Positions 47,786 through 58,136 are shown, numbered from the stretch's first letter. The stretch is DNA of 62,037 nucleotides from Legionellaceae bacterium (GCA_030148065.1 JASBUC010000067.1:1-62037), one strand, 5' to 3'. The notes: generated by a model from the sequence alone, not told the origin. Program-made: numbers and translations.

Positions 47786-47991
47786 TGTTCCCTCCCTTAG
47801 ACAATAGCTTACGTCGTTCTTTCAGCAAGAAGCATGAATATAAGTGCTTATTCGAAAATTAACAACTGCTCTGTCAAAATAGTGAGCGGTCAATCTTTGC
47901 AAACATTTAACGAAAACATTGCGAACCGCCTGAAAAAAGCGAATAATTATGCTAAACTTAAATAGATAACCAATGTGAGGAGAGTTTACAT

Positions 47992-48663
47992 ATGCATCGC
48001 GATGATATTGTTGTAAGACGCGGACACGAATCCATACTTGCAACCAATAAAGTTCTTAGAAACACCTATATGCTGCTTGGATTAACCTTCATGTTTAGCG
48101 CCCTCTGCGCTTACTTTGCCATGGTTAGCAACGCACAACCTATGAACGTACTTCTGCTAATAGTGGGCATGTACGGTTTAATGTTCTTAACGCAAGCACT
48201 CAGAAACAGTGTTTGGGGATTGGTGTCTGTCTTTGCCTTTACTGGTTTCTTAGGCTACACCCTTGGGCCCATACTAAACTTCTACATTGCAAGCCTACAA
48301 AATGGTGGTCAAATTATTATGACCGCATTAGGCGCAACAGGAATTATCTTTTTCTCCTTATCCGGTTATGTCCTAACCACCAGAAAAGATTTCAGCTATT
48401 TAGGTGGCTTTTTGTTCATTGGTGTGATGATGGCTTTACTTGCTATGATTGCCGGGATCTTCTTCCAAATTCCAGCACTGCACCTTGCCATATCAGCCCT
48501 GTTTGTTCTTATCTCTAGTGGCTTAATCTTGTTTCAAACCAGCATGATTATTAATGGCGGTGAGCGAAATTACATTATGGCAACCGTTAGTCTGTTTGTT
48601 TCAATCTACAATCTGTTCATTAGCTTATTGAACATCCTCTCTGCACTAAGCGGTCGAGAGTAG
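47992..48663 (+). CDS. Bax inhibitor-1/YccA family membrane protein
   Basis: A 223-residue inner-membrane protein with seven hydrophobic segments, for example MLLGLTFMFSALCAYFAM and LLIVGMYGLMFLTQAL, and a C-terminal helix ending LSGRE. Bacterial members (YccA type) modulate FtsH, and the eukaryotic members leak calcium and delay cell death. The gene is rightward, divergent from the unknown gene at 47003, and has GAGGAG before its ATG. Confidence 0.88.
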   Translation: MHRDDIVVRRGHESILATNKVLRNTYMLLGLTFMFSALCAYFAMVSNAQPMNVLLLIVGMYGLMFLTQALRNSVWGLVSVFAFTGFLGYTLGPILNFYIASLQNGGQIIMTALGATGIIFFSLSGYVLTTRKDFSYLGGFLFIGVMMALLAMIAGIFFQIPALHLAISALFVLISSGLILFQTSMIINGGERNYIMATVSLFVSIYNLFISLLNILSALSGRE

Positions 48664-48675
48664 CCCACCTTACTT

Positions 48676-48694
48676 CCCGCGCTTCATGCGCGGG
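48676..48694. other. GC-rich hairpin between convergent genes
   Basis: CCCGCGC (48676-48682) and GCGCGGG (48688-48694) form a perfect 7-bp stem with a TTCAT loop, 12 bases after the BI-1 stop and before the 3' end of korB. It lacks a T run on either strand, so it is not a classical intrinsic terminator. It could still act as an RNA end stabiliser for both genes. Confidence 0.4.
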
Positions 48695-48759
48695 ATAAAT
48701 CCAAAATGAACTCAAAATCCTCCCTTGAGCGAGGTTCATATTCAAAATGTTAGCAAACC

Positions 48760-49683
48760 CTAGTCAAATAGGGCTTTTAAGGTGAGCTTGTCTGCAAAAG
48801 CAAGCTTTGATTGAGGTGCTTTCTTTTTTTCTTTACGATAAAAAATGCCTAACGGCACTGGGTAGTCTGGGTGATACAATTCTGAGAGCTGTAATGCTTT
48901 GATTAAATGCGTTTCATCATGAATGGACGCACTCTCAGCCTTGTCTAAGACAGTAGCCTCATTAGCAAGACTTAATACTTTTTCTTTAGACTCTGTCACC
49001 AAAGGCTCTCCGTGCCTTAAATTGATGGTTTCACTGGCTCTTTGTTTCTTTTCAGAAAAATTATCGAAGGCTTTGTCATTAAACACATTGCAGTTTTGGT
49101 AAATCTCAACAAAAGAGCTACCAGAATGCTTGTCTGCCTCGACCAAAAGTTCTGCTAATTGCTTAGGGTTCTTGTCAATGCCGCGAGCAACAAAGCTTGC
49201 TCCACTTGATAGTGCTAGAGAGAGTGGGTTTAAACAATGTTCAGCAACACCCTCTAGGGTGGTTTTAGTCTTTTGCCCCATGACAGAAGTTGGAGAGGCT
49301 TGCCCTTTGGTTAAGCCATACACTTGATTATTAATCAGTAAAATATTGAGCTTTAAATCACGTCGAATCAGATGCAATAAATGATGAAGACCAATACTTA
49401 GACCATCCCCATCGCCTACAATGACCCAAACTGAGAGATCATCCCGCATGAGCTGAACCCCTGTGGCAACCGCTGGTGCACGACCGTGAATGGTGTGAAA
49501 ACCAAACGTATTCAGGTAGTAAGGTAAACGCCCTGCACAACCAATGCCTGAAATAAACACTGTTCGTTCGGGCTCGGCCTTTAATTCAGCCAAAGCTTTT
49601 TGCACGCTCTGTAATATGGCGTAGTCACCACAACCAGGGCACCACTTTACTTCCGCCTGGGAAGCATAATCTTTGGCTATCAT
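48760..49683 (-). CDS. korB: 2-oxoacid:ferredoxin oxidoreductase beta subunit
   Basis: Thiamine-diphosphate subunit of an anaerobic-type oxidoreductase that oxidises 2-oxoglutarate or another 2-oxoacid to acyl-CoA, reducing ferredoxin. The sequence begins AEVKWCPGCGDYAILQSV (cysteines near a 4Fe-4S cluster), with the thiamine motif VGDGDGLSIGLHHLL...LLINNQVYGLTKGQ. It is 307 residues and overlaps korA by 4 bases. The substrate is guessed as 2-oxoglutarate from length and order; pyruvate is possible. Confidence 0.88.
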   Translation of the reverse strand: MIAKDYASQAEVKWCPGCGDYAILQSVQKALAELKAEPERTVFISGIGCAGRLPYYLNTFGFHTIHGRAPAVATGVQLMRDDLSVWVIVGDGDGLSIGLHHLLHLIRRDLKLNILLINNQVYGLTKGQASPTSVMGQKTKTTLEGVAEHCLNPLSLALSSGASFVARGIDKNPKQLAELLVEADKHSGSSFVEIYQNCNVFNDKAFDNFSEKKQRASETINLRHGEPLVTESKEKVLSLANEATVLDKAESASIHDETHLIKALQLSELYHPDYPVPLGIFYRKEKKKAPQSKLAFADKLTLKALFD

Positions 49684-51494
49684 AAAAACTCCTTTAAGCG
49701 AACAGACAGCTCTTCACTGTTAAAAGGCCTGCCATCACATTGACCAACAAAGGCTGCATCGACTAAAAACTCTGCTCGCAACTCTGCACACAACTGCCCC
49801 TTATTAAGCTCACAGACCACTACCTGTTGAAAGGCCGATAAACGCTCTTTGAGCGATGAAGGCAACGGTGAGAGTTGTCGCAAATGTAGATGTGACACCT
49901 TGTAGCCCTGTTCTATTAAATTTAAGACAGCCGTTCGTACCGAGCCATAGGTACCACCCCAACTGACTACCACTAAGGGGCCTTGCTCACAACCCAGTTG
50001 CAAATAGGGTTCTTTCATCGCAATTCCTGCTATCTTTTTCGCTCGCAAATCAACCATCTGTTGATGAGCTCTCGGTTCATAGCTCACCCCTCCTTGTACG
50101 TTTCCTTTCTCCAAACCTCCCAATTGATGTATTTGTGAAAGCTCTCCGGCTCTTGGCCAGTTTCGCGCTAATTGTTCATCTCGCGCAAAGGGCTTATCGA
50201 AACGATTAAACTCAGGTGTTACCACGGAGAGCTCATCCAAGTCTGGTTTTAACCAGCGGTTTGCGCCATTTGCAACCAATGAGTCCATCAAAAAAATCAC
50301 TGGCGTCATGTAGGTCACAGCAATGCGAAACGCCTCTAGTAAACCATAAAAACAGTCTTCGGGTGAGTGAGCGGCAATGACTGCAAGTGGCGCTTCACCA
50401 TGTCGGCCATGGAGCGCTTGCTTTAAATCACTTTGTTCAACTTTGGTTGGGAGGCCGGTTGAAGGTCCCGCTCGTTGTACATTAAGAACAACGATTGGCA
50501 GCTCGGTCATAACCGCTAAGCCTAGCCCTTCCGCTTTTAAGCTCATGCCTGGTCCAGAGCTACAACAAGCTGCAAGACTTCCAGCAAAAGAAGCGCCTAA
50601 GGCACTACCAATTGCAGCTATCTCATCCTCTGCTTGAAAAGCTCTCACCCCAAACGACTCAAGCTTAAACGCTTCTTGTAAAATACTCGATGCCGGCGTG
50701 ATTGGGTAACCAGATAAAAAAAGCGGGGTCTTAGAGAGACTTGCTTGAGCGGCCAAGGCAAGCTTGACGGCCTTTACACCTGTAATGTATGAGTAATGAG
50801 TTTTATCCTGCGTTTTAATTGGCGTTGTGGTGTCTTGCTCAGTAATCTTGGCCAACTCAGACACATCGGCAAAATTAAAGCCCGCTCTAAGGGCTTTTAA
50901 ATTCGCCTGACAAAGCTCACCCACACCTTTAAATTTCTTTAAGATAAATGATTCTGTGGGATTTAAATCGAAATCAAACATCCATAAAACCAAACCCAGA
51001 GCATAAAAGTTCTTACTTTTTTTGCTTTGCGTATTACTGAGATTAAACTCACTGAGCGCTTCTTGCGTTTGTTTGGTTAGACGAACATCTACAAACTGGA
51101 ACCCTTTGTGACTCTCATGACGCCGAAAGTCACCGTCAAGCTTGGCACGCTTAAAGTCTCTTTCACTGAAACTGTCCTCGTTCAAAATAAAAATGGTCTC
51201 ATTGCTTGCCCAGTCCATTGCCTTTTTGGCAGCAGCAGGGTTCATTGCCACAATCACATTCGACTTTTTCGCAATTTCATAAAGTGTCTGTTCTGAGTCA
51301 ATTGAGACTTGAAAACCAGAAACGCCTGCTTCCGTCCCCATTGGAGCTCTAATTTCTGCCGGAAAATCAGGCAACGTTGCCACACCGTAGCCATTTTTAA
51401 GCGCTGTTAAGGTAAACTGCTCGCCAATAAGCTGCATGCCATCACCAGAATCCCCAACGAAGGTCACACTAAGCGGCTTAGTTTTTTCACTCAT
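49680..51494 (-). CDS. korA: 2-oxoacid:ferredoxin oxidoreductase gamma-alpha fusion subunit
   Basis: A 604-residue subunit containing a gamma domain (about 1-190, VTFVGDSGDGMQLIGEQF) followed by an alpha domain (about 235-600, SGYPITPASSILQEAFKLE and EDEIAAIGSALGASFAG). This is the fused form of KorA used in the two-gene KorAB type. No ferredoxin or delta-like iron-sulfur gene is adjacent. It abuts pdxJ without a gap. Such enzymes are oxygen-sensitive in most hosts, so their presence here hints at low-oxygen or alternative TCA operation, by inference. Confidence 0.88.
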   Translation of the reverse strand: MSEKTKPLSVTFVGDSGDGMQLIGEQFTLTALKNGYGVATLPDFPAEIRAPMGTEAGVSGFQVSIDSEQTLYEIAKKSNVIVAMNPAAAKKAMDWASNETIFILNEDSFSERDFKRAKLDGDFRRHESHKGFQFVDVRLTKQTQEALSEFNLSNTQSKKSKNFYALGLVLWMFDFDLNPTESFILKKFKGVGELCQANLKALRAGFNFADVSELAKITEQDTTTPIKTQDKTHYSYITGVKAVKLALAAQASLSKTPLFLSGYPITPASSILQEAFKLESFGVRAFQAEDEIAAIGSALGASFAGSLAACCSSGPGMSLKAEGLGLAVMTELPIVVLNVQRAGPSTGLPTKVEQSDLKQALHGRHGEAPLAVIAAHSPEDCFYGLLEAFRIAVTYMTPVIFLMDSLVANGANRWLKPDLDELSVVTPEFNRFDKPFARDEQLARNWPRAGELSQIHQLGGLEKGNVQGGVSYEPRAHQQMVDLRAKKIAGIAMKEPYLQLGCEQGPLVVVSWGGTYGSVRTAVLNLIEQGYKVSHLHLRQLSPLPSSLKERLSAFQQVVVCELNKGQLCAELRAEFLVDAAFVGQCDGRPFNSEELSVRLKEFL

Positions 51495-52229
51495 CTATGC
51501 TGTTCTCGCTATTTGAATAAGCTCTTTCATGTCACGAACGGCCTTATCAAGCCCAACAATCATCGCTCTTGCGATAATCGCATGCCCGATGTTCAATTCG
51601 TTGATGCATGGAATGTGCGCAATGCTCTGCACATTATGATAATCAAGTCCGTGGCCAGCATTAACAATTAACCCATGATTGGCTGCCACCATTGCCATCT
51701 CTCGTAAAAGTTCAAGTTGAGGTTCACTCTCTGCATTACTTGCTTCGGCATAGGTGCCTGTGTGCAACTCAATGGCTTGTGCCCCACTCTCTTTAGCTGC
51801 TTGAATCTGCTCAAGATTGGCTTCTATAAAGAGAGAGACTTCAATGCCAGCATCGCTTAACTCTTTGGTGAGAGAGGCAACCTGATAAAAGCCTTTAACC
51901 ACATCAAGACCTCCCTCGGTGGTTAATTCTTCACGTTTCTCTGGTACCAGACAGACGTGTTCAGGAGTGGCTTTTAACGCGATGTCTTTCATCTCTGAAG
52001 TAACCGCCATCTCTAGATTCATTCGTGTATTTAGTAGTGGTTTTAAATCAAACACGTCTTTATCTTGAATGTGGCGTCTATCTTCTCGTAAATGAATGGT
52101 AATGCCATCTGCTCCTGCTTGCTCAGCCATTAAGGCTGCCTGAATAACAGATGGGTAACGAGTAAACCTTGCCTGACGCAAGGTGGCAACGTGATCAACA
52201 TTGACCCCTAATAACACTGGTCTAGTCAT
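51495..52229 (-). CDS. pdxJ: Pyridoxine 5'-phosphate synthase
   Basis: Makes pyridoxine 5'-phosphate from 1-deoxyxylulose 5-phosphate and 3-amino-2-oxopropyl phosphate. The 244-residue TIM barrel opens [21 protein letters not shown] and contains [17 protein letters not shown] and VNAGHGLDY. It follows recO (11-bp gap), the recO-pdxJ order conserved from E. coli. Confidence 0.96.
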   Translation of the reverse strand: MTRPVLLGVNVDHVATLRQARFTRYPSVIQAALMAEQAGADGITIHLREDRRHIQDKDVFDLKPLLNTRMNLEMAVTSEMKDIALKATPEHVCLVPEKREELTTEGGLDVVKGFYQVASLTKELSDAGIEVSLFIEANLEQIQAAKESGAQAIELHTGTYAEASNAESEPQLELLREMAMVAANHGLIVNAGHGLDYHNVQSIAHIPCINELNIGHAIIARAMIVGLDKAVRDMKELIQIARTA

Positions 52230-52240
52230 GGAACCGCTCC

Positions 52241-52930
52241 TTAAAAAATCTCTCTGCTTAATATTGGTTTCCCTTCTAATAGGGACTGGAACAAGACTCT
52301 AAACAATTGCTTGGCAGCTCTTCTGGTTTCTAAAGAGCTAAAGTCTACCGCGGCAATCTCAAGTAAGATCTTGCCTTCTATTATCAGAGATCTAGAAGAA
52401 TTAGACAACTCGCGCTCTTGCAGACGACAAAATCCTTGATTAGCAAGGAGTTGATAAACGCACTGTGGCTGAATTTTGTTGCCGGTGTTCAGTTCCTGCC
52501 TAAAGTTTAGTTCATAGCCTATTTCTTTCAATAAAATAAGCTCAAAGCGTCGAAGCAGTGTTTCAAGACAATGATCTGGCTCGTTTAGCGCGGTTAATAA
52601 CTTTTGGTAATGGGCAAATAATAAAGGATAACTGTGCCCAGCTGGTAATAATTTAAGTAAAAGCTCGTTAATGTATAACCCACTAATCAAGCGCCTCTCT
52701 CGCAAAAAAAGGCTTGATAACACCTCACTTTTATTAAGAGTACACAACCCTTCACGAAACTTATAGCTTAGCCAAAGCCTGTTAAACACCTCAAAGTTCT
52801 GACGAGTTTTTGCACCGATCCGAGCGACAAAACGTCCCACCCCATGTTCAAGCGTAAAGAGATCTAGAAGTAAGCTTGTATTGCGAAAGGGTCTTTTATG
52901 TAAAACAACTGCTTCTGTCTCAATTAACAC
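52241..52930 (-). CDS. recO: DNA repair protein RecO
   Basis: A recombination mediator of the RecFOR pathway that loads RecA on gapped DNA. The 229-residue protein has the N-terminal OB-fold ([33 protein letters not shown]) and a helical C-terminal part; the cysteine residues of the zinc finger found in some RecO are not evident here. It starts with GTG after a GGGGGAGC stretch. It is placed as era-recO-pdxJ, as in E. coli. Confidence 0.93.
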   Translation of the reverse strand: MLIETEAVVLHKRPFRNTSLLLDLFTLEHGVGRFVARIGAKTRQNFEVFNRLWLSYKFREGLCTLNKSEVLSSLFLRERRLISGLYINELLLKLLPAGHSYPLLFAHYQKLLTALNEPDHCLETLLRRFELILLKEIGYELNFRQELNTGNKIQPQCVYQLLANQGFCRLQERELSNSSRSLIIEGKILLEIAAVDFSSLETRRAAKQLFRVLFQSLLEGKPILSREIF

Positions 52931-52941
52931 CGCTCCCCCAA

Positions 52942-53841
52942 TTAGTCCTCGTACCCCAATCCTTGCAACGCTCTCTCACTGTCAAACCACCCCGATTTAA
53001 CTTTGCACCAAAGCTGCAAATACACTTTCGATTCACAAAGGGTTTCTAAGTCTGCACGTGCACTCGAACCAATTTGTTTTAACTTCTCACCTTTTTCACC
53101 AATAATCATGCGCTTGTGTGATTCACGGGCAACAAAAATCGTCGCTGCAATGTGAGTCACCCCATTGTCTTGTTTCTTAAATAAATCAATGACAACTGTC
53201 GAGGCGTACGGCACTTCTTGCCCTAGATTTCTAAAGACTTTCTCTCTGACAATTTCGCTGGCAAGAAAACGCATGGGTCTGTCGGTTACTTGATCTTCTA
53301 AGTAATAAAAAGGTCCTTGTGGTAAGTTTTGATAAAGCGTTTCTTTTAAGCCTTCGACTTGTTGGTTTTTTAAAGCAGAGATGGGAAAAATGTGGGCAAA
53401 TTCTTGCTCAGCACTCAAGCTTTCAATAAAGGGCAAAAGTCGTGCTTTCTCTTTGACTTCATCCACTTTATTAATGATCAGAAAAACAGGACGTTTGCTG
53501 TCTTTTAATGCCTCTAAGACAAACTTGTCTTCTTCAGTAAACTTTAGCGCTTCAACCATAAAAAGAATGATGTCAACGTCTTTGATGGTAGTCAAAGCGG
53601 CTTTGTTCATATATCGATTTAAGGCTTTTTTATGATGTAGATGTATGCCGGGAGTGTCAATAAAAACGAGTTGGTGATCGCCTTCTGTGTGTATGCCTAA
53701 AATCTGATGACGAGTGGTTTGCGGCTTTTTAGAGGTAATGCTGACCTTTTGTCCAATGAATTGATTCAAAAGAGTCGATTTACCAACGTTTGGGCGCCCT
53801 AGAAGAGCGATGAACCCACTTTTTGTTGTGTAGTCTGTCAT
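52942..53841 (-). CDS. era: GTPase Era
   Basis: An essential GTPase for 30S assembly. G motifs: GRPNVGKST (G1), FIDTPGIH (G3) and IINKVDEV (G4). The C-terminal KH domain (about 205-299) contains IFVARESHKRMIIGEKGEKLKQIG. Length is 299. It lies 11 bases before recO. rnc is not upstream here; lspA precedes it instead, separated by 66 bases. Confidence 0.96.
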   Translation of the reverse strand: MTDYTTKSGFIALLGRPNVGKSTLLNQFIGQKVSITSKKPQTTRHQILGIHTEGDHQLVFIDTPGIHLHHKKALNRYMNKAALTTIKDVDIILFMVEALKFTEEDKFVLEALKDSKRPVFLIINKVDEVKEKARLLPFIESLSAEQEFAHIFPISALKNQQVEGLKETLYQNLPQGPFYYLEDQVTDRPMRFLASEIVREKVFRNLGQEVPYASTVVIDLFKKQDNGVTHIAATIFVARESHKRMIIGEKGEKLKQIGSSARADLETLCESKVYLQLWCKVKSGWFDSERALQGLGYED

Positions 53842-53907
53842 TTAATTAAAATAAGGGATTAAATTGCACAAAATAATACCATAAAGTGGGTTCAACATCT
53901 ATTTCAA

Positions 53908-54393
53908 TTACTCAGAGTTCTTTTCAAAATAAAGTGACAACAAAAAAAGAACGGCACCCACACAGATGACGCTGTCGGCAATGTTAAAAACAGGCCAACT
54001 GTATTGTTTAATATGAAACTCTATAAAATCGATGACATGACCATGCACTACCCTGTCAATTAAATTGCCTAGGGCGCCAGCCAATATAAAAAGCAAGCTT
54101 ACTCTTTGCAGACGCTGTTCAGGGGCAAGTTTTATAAGCCAATGAATTAAAAAACCACAGGCGGTCAAGGCAAAGACAATAAAGCCAATATTAAAAACAG
54201 CTCGGCCTGTGTTTAAAAAACTAAAGGCCGCCCCTGTGTTATAAAGTAATCGCCAGTTCAAAATACTGAATACTTTCACTGGTACGGCATACACTAGAGA
54301 ATGATTGGCAAGCGTTTTACTTACTTGGTCAATACACAAAATAAGTAATACTAAGCTTCCCTGGCAGAGAATGCTTTTTATGCCTCTAGGCAT
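53908..54393 (-). CDS. lspA: Lipoprotein signal peptidase
   Basis: Cleaves signal peptides of lipidated prolipoproteins in the inner membrane. The 161-residue protein has four hydrophobic segments and the catalytic aspartates in the family blocks GALGNLIDRVVHGHVIDFI and VFNIADSVICVG. The start overlaps the ileS stop by 8 bases. Substrates in this window include BamD, RlpA and the L,D-transpeptidase. Confidence 0.95.
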   Translation of the reverse strand: MPRGIKSILCQGSLVLLILCIDQVSKTLANHSLVYAVPVKVFSILNWRLLYNTGAAFSFLNTGRAVFNIGFIVFALTACGFLIHWLIKLAPEQRLQRVSLLFILAGALGNLIDRVVHGHVIDFIEFHIKQYSWPVFNIADSVICVGAVLFLLSLYFEKNSE

Positions 54394-57163
54394 AGGCCCT
54401 CACTTCTGGCTCTCCACTAATGTTCCCAATGCAGCGCTTGCAAAGTTGTGGGTGCTCTTTGTCTTCTCCAACACTTTCCTGGCGGTGCCAACAACGCTCA
54501 CATTTGGCAAAGGGGACCTTTTCAATGCGAACTTGACTCTCTTCTCCAGCTTCAAGTTTTTCTAAACACACCGCAGAAGTAATAAAGACAAAACGAAGCT
54601 CCGCTTGTAAAGGTTTCAATTGATCAAATAACGAGCTCTCTACCGACAAGGTGACACTGGCTTCTAAACCTGAGCCTAGAGTGCCTGCATTTCGTTCTGC
54701 TTCGATGGCTTTATTGACTTGCTCTTTTAGGACAATCAAAGTTTGCCAAATTGATTCCTTGTCCGCACTGCTTGAAAAAGGAGCCTTAGCCCAGCCAGCT
54801 AAGAGTATGTCTTGCTCATCAAGCCCTTGCATGTAAGACCAGACTTCATCTGCTGTAAAACTTAAAATGGGCGCCATCCAGCGCACCAACGCATTCAAGA
54901 TGTGGTGCATGGCCGTTTGACAAGAACGTCTCGCAACAGAATCGGTCGCTGCGGTGTACTGCCTATCTTTAATGATGTCTAGGTAAAAGCTTCCAAGCTC
55001 AAGCGTGCAGAAATTAAAAATCATTTGATAGACTAAATGAAATTGATAGCTCTCATAAGCGTTAATAAGTTCTTTCTGCAAAGCAAAGGTCTTTTCAATA
55101 ACCCACTTATCAAGTGCCACCAACTCACTTTCTGGTAACAAATGTTTATCAAGTTCAAAATCAAATAAATTGGAGAGTAAAAATTTACAGGTATTTCGAA
55201 TGCGTCGATACGCATCACCGACACGTTTATAATTTTCCTCTGACAAGTAGACGTCGTTTCGATAATCACTGGAGGCAACCCACAGTCTCAAAATGTCAGC
55301 ACCGGATTGGTTAATCAGCTTTTCTGGCTCTATGTAATTCCCTTTAGACTTCGAGAGCTTCTTGCCGTCTTTATCAACAGTGAAGCCGTGAGTTAACACG
55401 GTTTTGTATGGCGCAACCCCATTGATCGCAACCGATGAGGTGATTGATGAATTAAACCAGCCTCGGTGTTGATCGCTGCCTTCTAAGTAGAGATCTGCTG
55501 GAAAATTTAAACGCTCATCTTTCGTTAAGACCGCATAATGACTAACACCTGAGTCAAACCAAACATCAAGGGTGTCGGTTATTTTGTCATAAACATCTGC
55601 TTCAGGTCCTAGTAAGTCTTCTTTCTTACACTCAAACCATGCATCAATGCCGCCTTCTTCCACCATTAGCGCCACTTTTTCCATTAGTCCCACTGTATCA
55701 GGGTGAAGTGCACCACTTTCTTTGTGAACAAACAAAGGAATCGGCGTTCCCCAAGCTCGCTGCCTGGAAATACACCAATCCGGTCGCCCTTCTAACATGC
55801 CATTAATTCTTGCCTTTCCCCAGTCCGGTAACCATTGCACATGATCAACTTGTTCTAGCACTTGCGCCCTTAAATGATTCGCTTCCATTGAGATAAACCA
55901 TTGTGGGGTGGCACGAAAAATAACCGGTGTTTTATGACGCCAACAGTGTGGGTAGCTGTGCTCTATCTTCCCTTGATAGAGTAAAACTTGAGCCTCTTCA
56001 AGTGCCTGGATGATTTCAGGATCGGCACGTTTAACATGCAAATCAGCAAAGCCATCAACCCAAGAAGCGTAACGCCCATTCGATAGCACTGGGTTCTTAA
56101 GATTAAGCTCATACTTTAAACCAACCTTGTAGTCATCAGGCCCATGTGCGGGCGCAGTATGAACAGCACCGGTTCCACTCTCAGTGGTCACATGCTCTGC
56201 CAAGACTACTGGTACTTGTTTTTCACTAAAGAGCGGGTGTTGTAACCTTAGACCCTCTAAAACATCTCCTTTAATTGTTTTCAACACCTCAAAGTTTGAG
56301 ATTTGATAGCGCTCTAGAAGTGAGTCTTTTAAGTCACTAGCTAACAGCAAAACTCTTTGCTGATCAGTATCTAAAATCACGCTGTACTCAATCTCAGCAC
56401 CCAAGGCCACGGCTTCGTTGGCAGGCAGAGTCCATGGCGTGGTCGTCCAAATAGGGATAAAGGCGGTTGCTTCTAACGATAAATTTAGAGCGTCATTAAA
56501 TGACTTAATATCAACAACCTTAAAGAGCACATCAATTTCAAATGAGGTTTTATCTGCATACTCAACTTCTGCCTCGGCCAAGGCAGAGGAGCAGTCCAAA
56601 CACCAATGAACGGGTTTATGCCCCTGTTTCAAATGACCGTTTTCAACGACTTTACTCAAGGCTCGAATAATATTGGCCTCGTATTCTTTGGCCATGGTGA
56701 TGTAGGGCTTATCAAAATCGCCCAATACGCCAAAACGCTTAAATTCTTTTTTCTGGTTTTCAATTTGTTTGGCTGCGTACTCACGACATTTTTGCCGGAA
56801 TTCTCGGGCATTCACTTTGACGCCAACTTTGCCCACTTTTTTCTCTACGTTGTGCTCAATTGGCAAGCCATGGCAGTCCCAACCGGGCACATAAGGCGCA
56901 TCAAAACCACTCATTGTTTTGGCTTTGATGATGAAGTCTTTCAAGATTTTATTTAAAGCATGGCCATAATGCAGAGTGCCATTAGCGTAGGGAGGGCCAT
57001 CGTGCAAGATAAATTGAGGCTTTCCTGCCATTGCCTCACGAAGTGCATGATAACGATTGTTCTGTTGCCACTTATCAATCATTTTGGGTTCACGACTGGC
57101 AAGGTTCGCTTTCATTGGAAAAGCTGTTTTTGGCAAGTTTAAGGTTTTTTTGTAATCACTCAT
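54386..57163 (-). CDS. ileS: Isoleucine--tRNA ligase
   Basis: Charges tRNA-Ile. The 925-residue class I synthetase contains the HIGH motif as HYGH in PPYANGTLHYGHALNK, a large editing domain, KLSKSKGN (the KMSKS loop) near residue 595, and a C-terminal zinc site CERCWHRQE...CKRC. The ribF-ileS-lspA order is the gammaproteobacterial norm, and lspA begins within its last codons. Confidence 0.97.
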   Translation of the reverse strand: MSDYKKTLNLPKTAFPMKANLASREPKMIDKWQQNNRYHALREAMAGKPQFILHDGPPYANGTLHYGHALNKILKDFIIKAKTMSGFDAPYVPGWDCHGLPIEHNVEKKVGKVGVKVNAREFRQKCREYAAKQIENQKKEFKRFGVLGDFDKPYITMAKEYEANIIRALSKVVENGHLKQGHKPVHWCLDCSSALAEAEVEYADKTSFEIDVLFKVVDIKSFNDALNLSLEATAFIPIWTTTPWTLPANEAVALGAEIEYSVILDTDQQRVLLLASDLKDSLLERYQISNFEVLKTIKGDVLEGLRLQHPLFSEKQVPVVLAEHVTTESGTGAVHTAPAHGPDDYKVGLKYELNLKNPVLSNGRYASWVDGFADLHVKRADPEIIQALEEAQVLLYQGKIEHSYPHCWRHKTPVIFRATPQWFISMEANHLRAQVLEQVDHVQWLPDWGKARINGMLEGRPDWCISRQRAWGTPIPLFVHKESGALHPDTVGLMEKVALMVEEGGIDAWFECKKEDLLGPEADVYDKITDTLDVWFDSGVSHYAVLTKDERLNFPADLYLEGSDQHRGWFNSSITSSVAINGVAPYKTVLTHGFTVDKDGKKLSKSKGNYIEPEKLINQSGADILRLWVASSDYRNDVYLSEENYKRVGDAYRRIRNTCKFLLSNLFDFELDKHLLPESELVALDKWVIEKTFALQKELINAYESYQFHLVYQMIFNFCTLELGSFYLDIIKDRQYTAATDSVARRSCQTAMHHILNALVRWMAPILSFTADEVWSYMQGLDEQDILLAGWAKAPFSSSADKESIWQTLIVLKEQVNKAIEAERNAGTLGSGLEASVTLSVESSLFDQLKPLQAELRFVFITSAVCLEKLEAGEESQVRIEKVPFAKCERCWHRQESVGEDKEHPQLCKRCIGNISGEPEVRAYA

Positions 57164-57212
57164 GATTAATATCTCAACAGTTTATTAGTCTCAAGCATGT
57201 TTGTTGCCAGAC

Positions 57213-58136
57213 TTAGATCGTTATTTTAAAAAAATTGTTTGCTGTTTGCACATCTTTGTTAATCTGTTGCACTAACGCATCAAGCCCATCAAACTTTTTT
57301 TCATCTCGAAGTTTCTTAAGCACTTCTACCTGCACTCTCTTGCCATACAAATCACCAGAAAAGTTTAATAGGTGAACTTCACAATATTGATTAAAGCCAT
57401 CAACGGTAGGCCGCACGCCAATGTTAGCAACCCCGACATACGAGCTCTGATACTCTAAAACAGACAGCGTCACACAAAAAACGCCTGTTAACGGCATCGT
57501 TCTCTCCGTCAAAGCAATGTTTGCTGTTGGCACGCCAATGGTTCTGCCAAGCTGCCTGCCGTAGCACACTCGACCTGTCATTGAATAAGGCCGCCCCAAA
57601 GCCTCTTTAACTTTTTCTAGCTCTTGCTGTTGTAGTGCCGCTCGTATTGCCGTTGAGCTAATTCGAAGCCCTTTATGTCTGACTTCATCAAACGCTTCGA
57701 TGGCACAGCTCGCACCAAAGTACTTCTGCATCAGGGCCCTATCGCCTAGTCGCTGATAGCCAAACCGAAAATCTTTACCAATTAAGATAAACTCAGGATT
57801 TAAACTGGCCTTTAAACTCTGTAAAAATGCAACCGCACTGGTCTGACTAAAGCGCTTATTAAATCGAATACAAACAACATAATCGACGTCATTATGACAT
57901 AGCTGAATAATTTTATCACTAAAAGAGCTAATTCTAGTCGAATGCGGTTCTTTGGAAAAAAATTGTTTAGCGCTGGGCTGAAAGGTCACCAGTACCGTTG
58001 GTACAGAACGCGTTGAAGCCTCCTGCTTTAGGTGTCGTAACAGAGCTTGATGCCCTAAATGAACACCATCAAAATTACCAATGGTTATGGCTGAGTTTTC
58101 CAACAAGCCAGGCTTTAACCCCCGAATAATCTGCAT
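57213..58136 (-). CDS. ribF: Bifunctional riboflavin kinase/FAD synthetase
   Basis: Makes FMN and then FAD from riboflavin. The N-terminal nucleotidyltransferase (AITIGNFDGVHLGHQALL) and the C-terminal flavokinase (GRQLGRTIGVPTANIAL, and GVANIGVRPTV) are both complete in 307 residues. I use the ATG at 58136 with AAGGG upstream; an in-frame ATG at 58223 adds 29 non-conserved residues. It uses the product of the rib operon at 22001-24343 in the same window. Confidence 0.94.
   Translation of the reverse strand: MQIIRGLKPGLLENSAITIGNFDGVHLGHQALLRHLKQEASTRSVPTVLVTFQPSAKQFFSKEPHSTRISSFSDKIIQLCHNDVDYVVCIRFNKRFSQTSAVAFLQSLKASLNPEFILIGKDFRFGYQRLGDRALMQKYFGASCAIEAFDEVRHKGLRISSTAIRAALQQQELEKVKEALGRPYSMTGRVCYGRQLGRTIGVPTANIALTERTMPLTGVFCVTLSVLEYQSSYVGVANIGVRPTVDGFNQYCEVHLLNFSGDLYGKRVQVEVLKKLRDEKKFDGLDALVQQINKDVQTANNFFKITI

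Noticed and set aside
47822-48043. Leftward 73-codon frame over the BI-1 start
   Set aside because: It runs across the ribosome site and first codons of a clear BI-1 gene and has no protein-like features.
48676-48694. IS200/IS605-type end hairpin
   Set aside because: No transposase or paired second hairpin is nearby, so it is reported only as a GC-rich stem.
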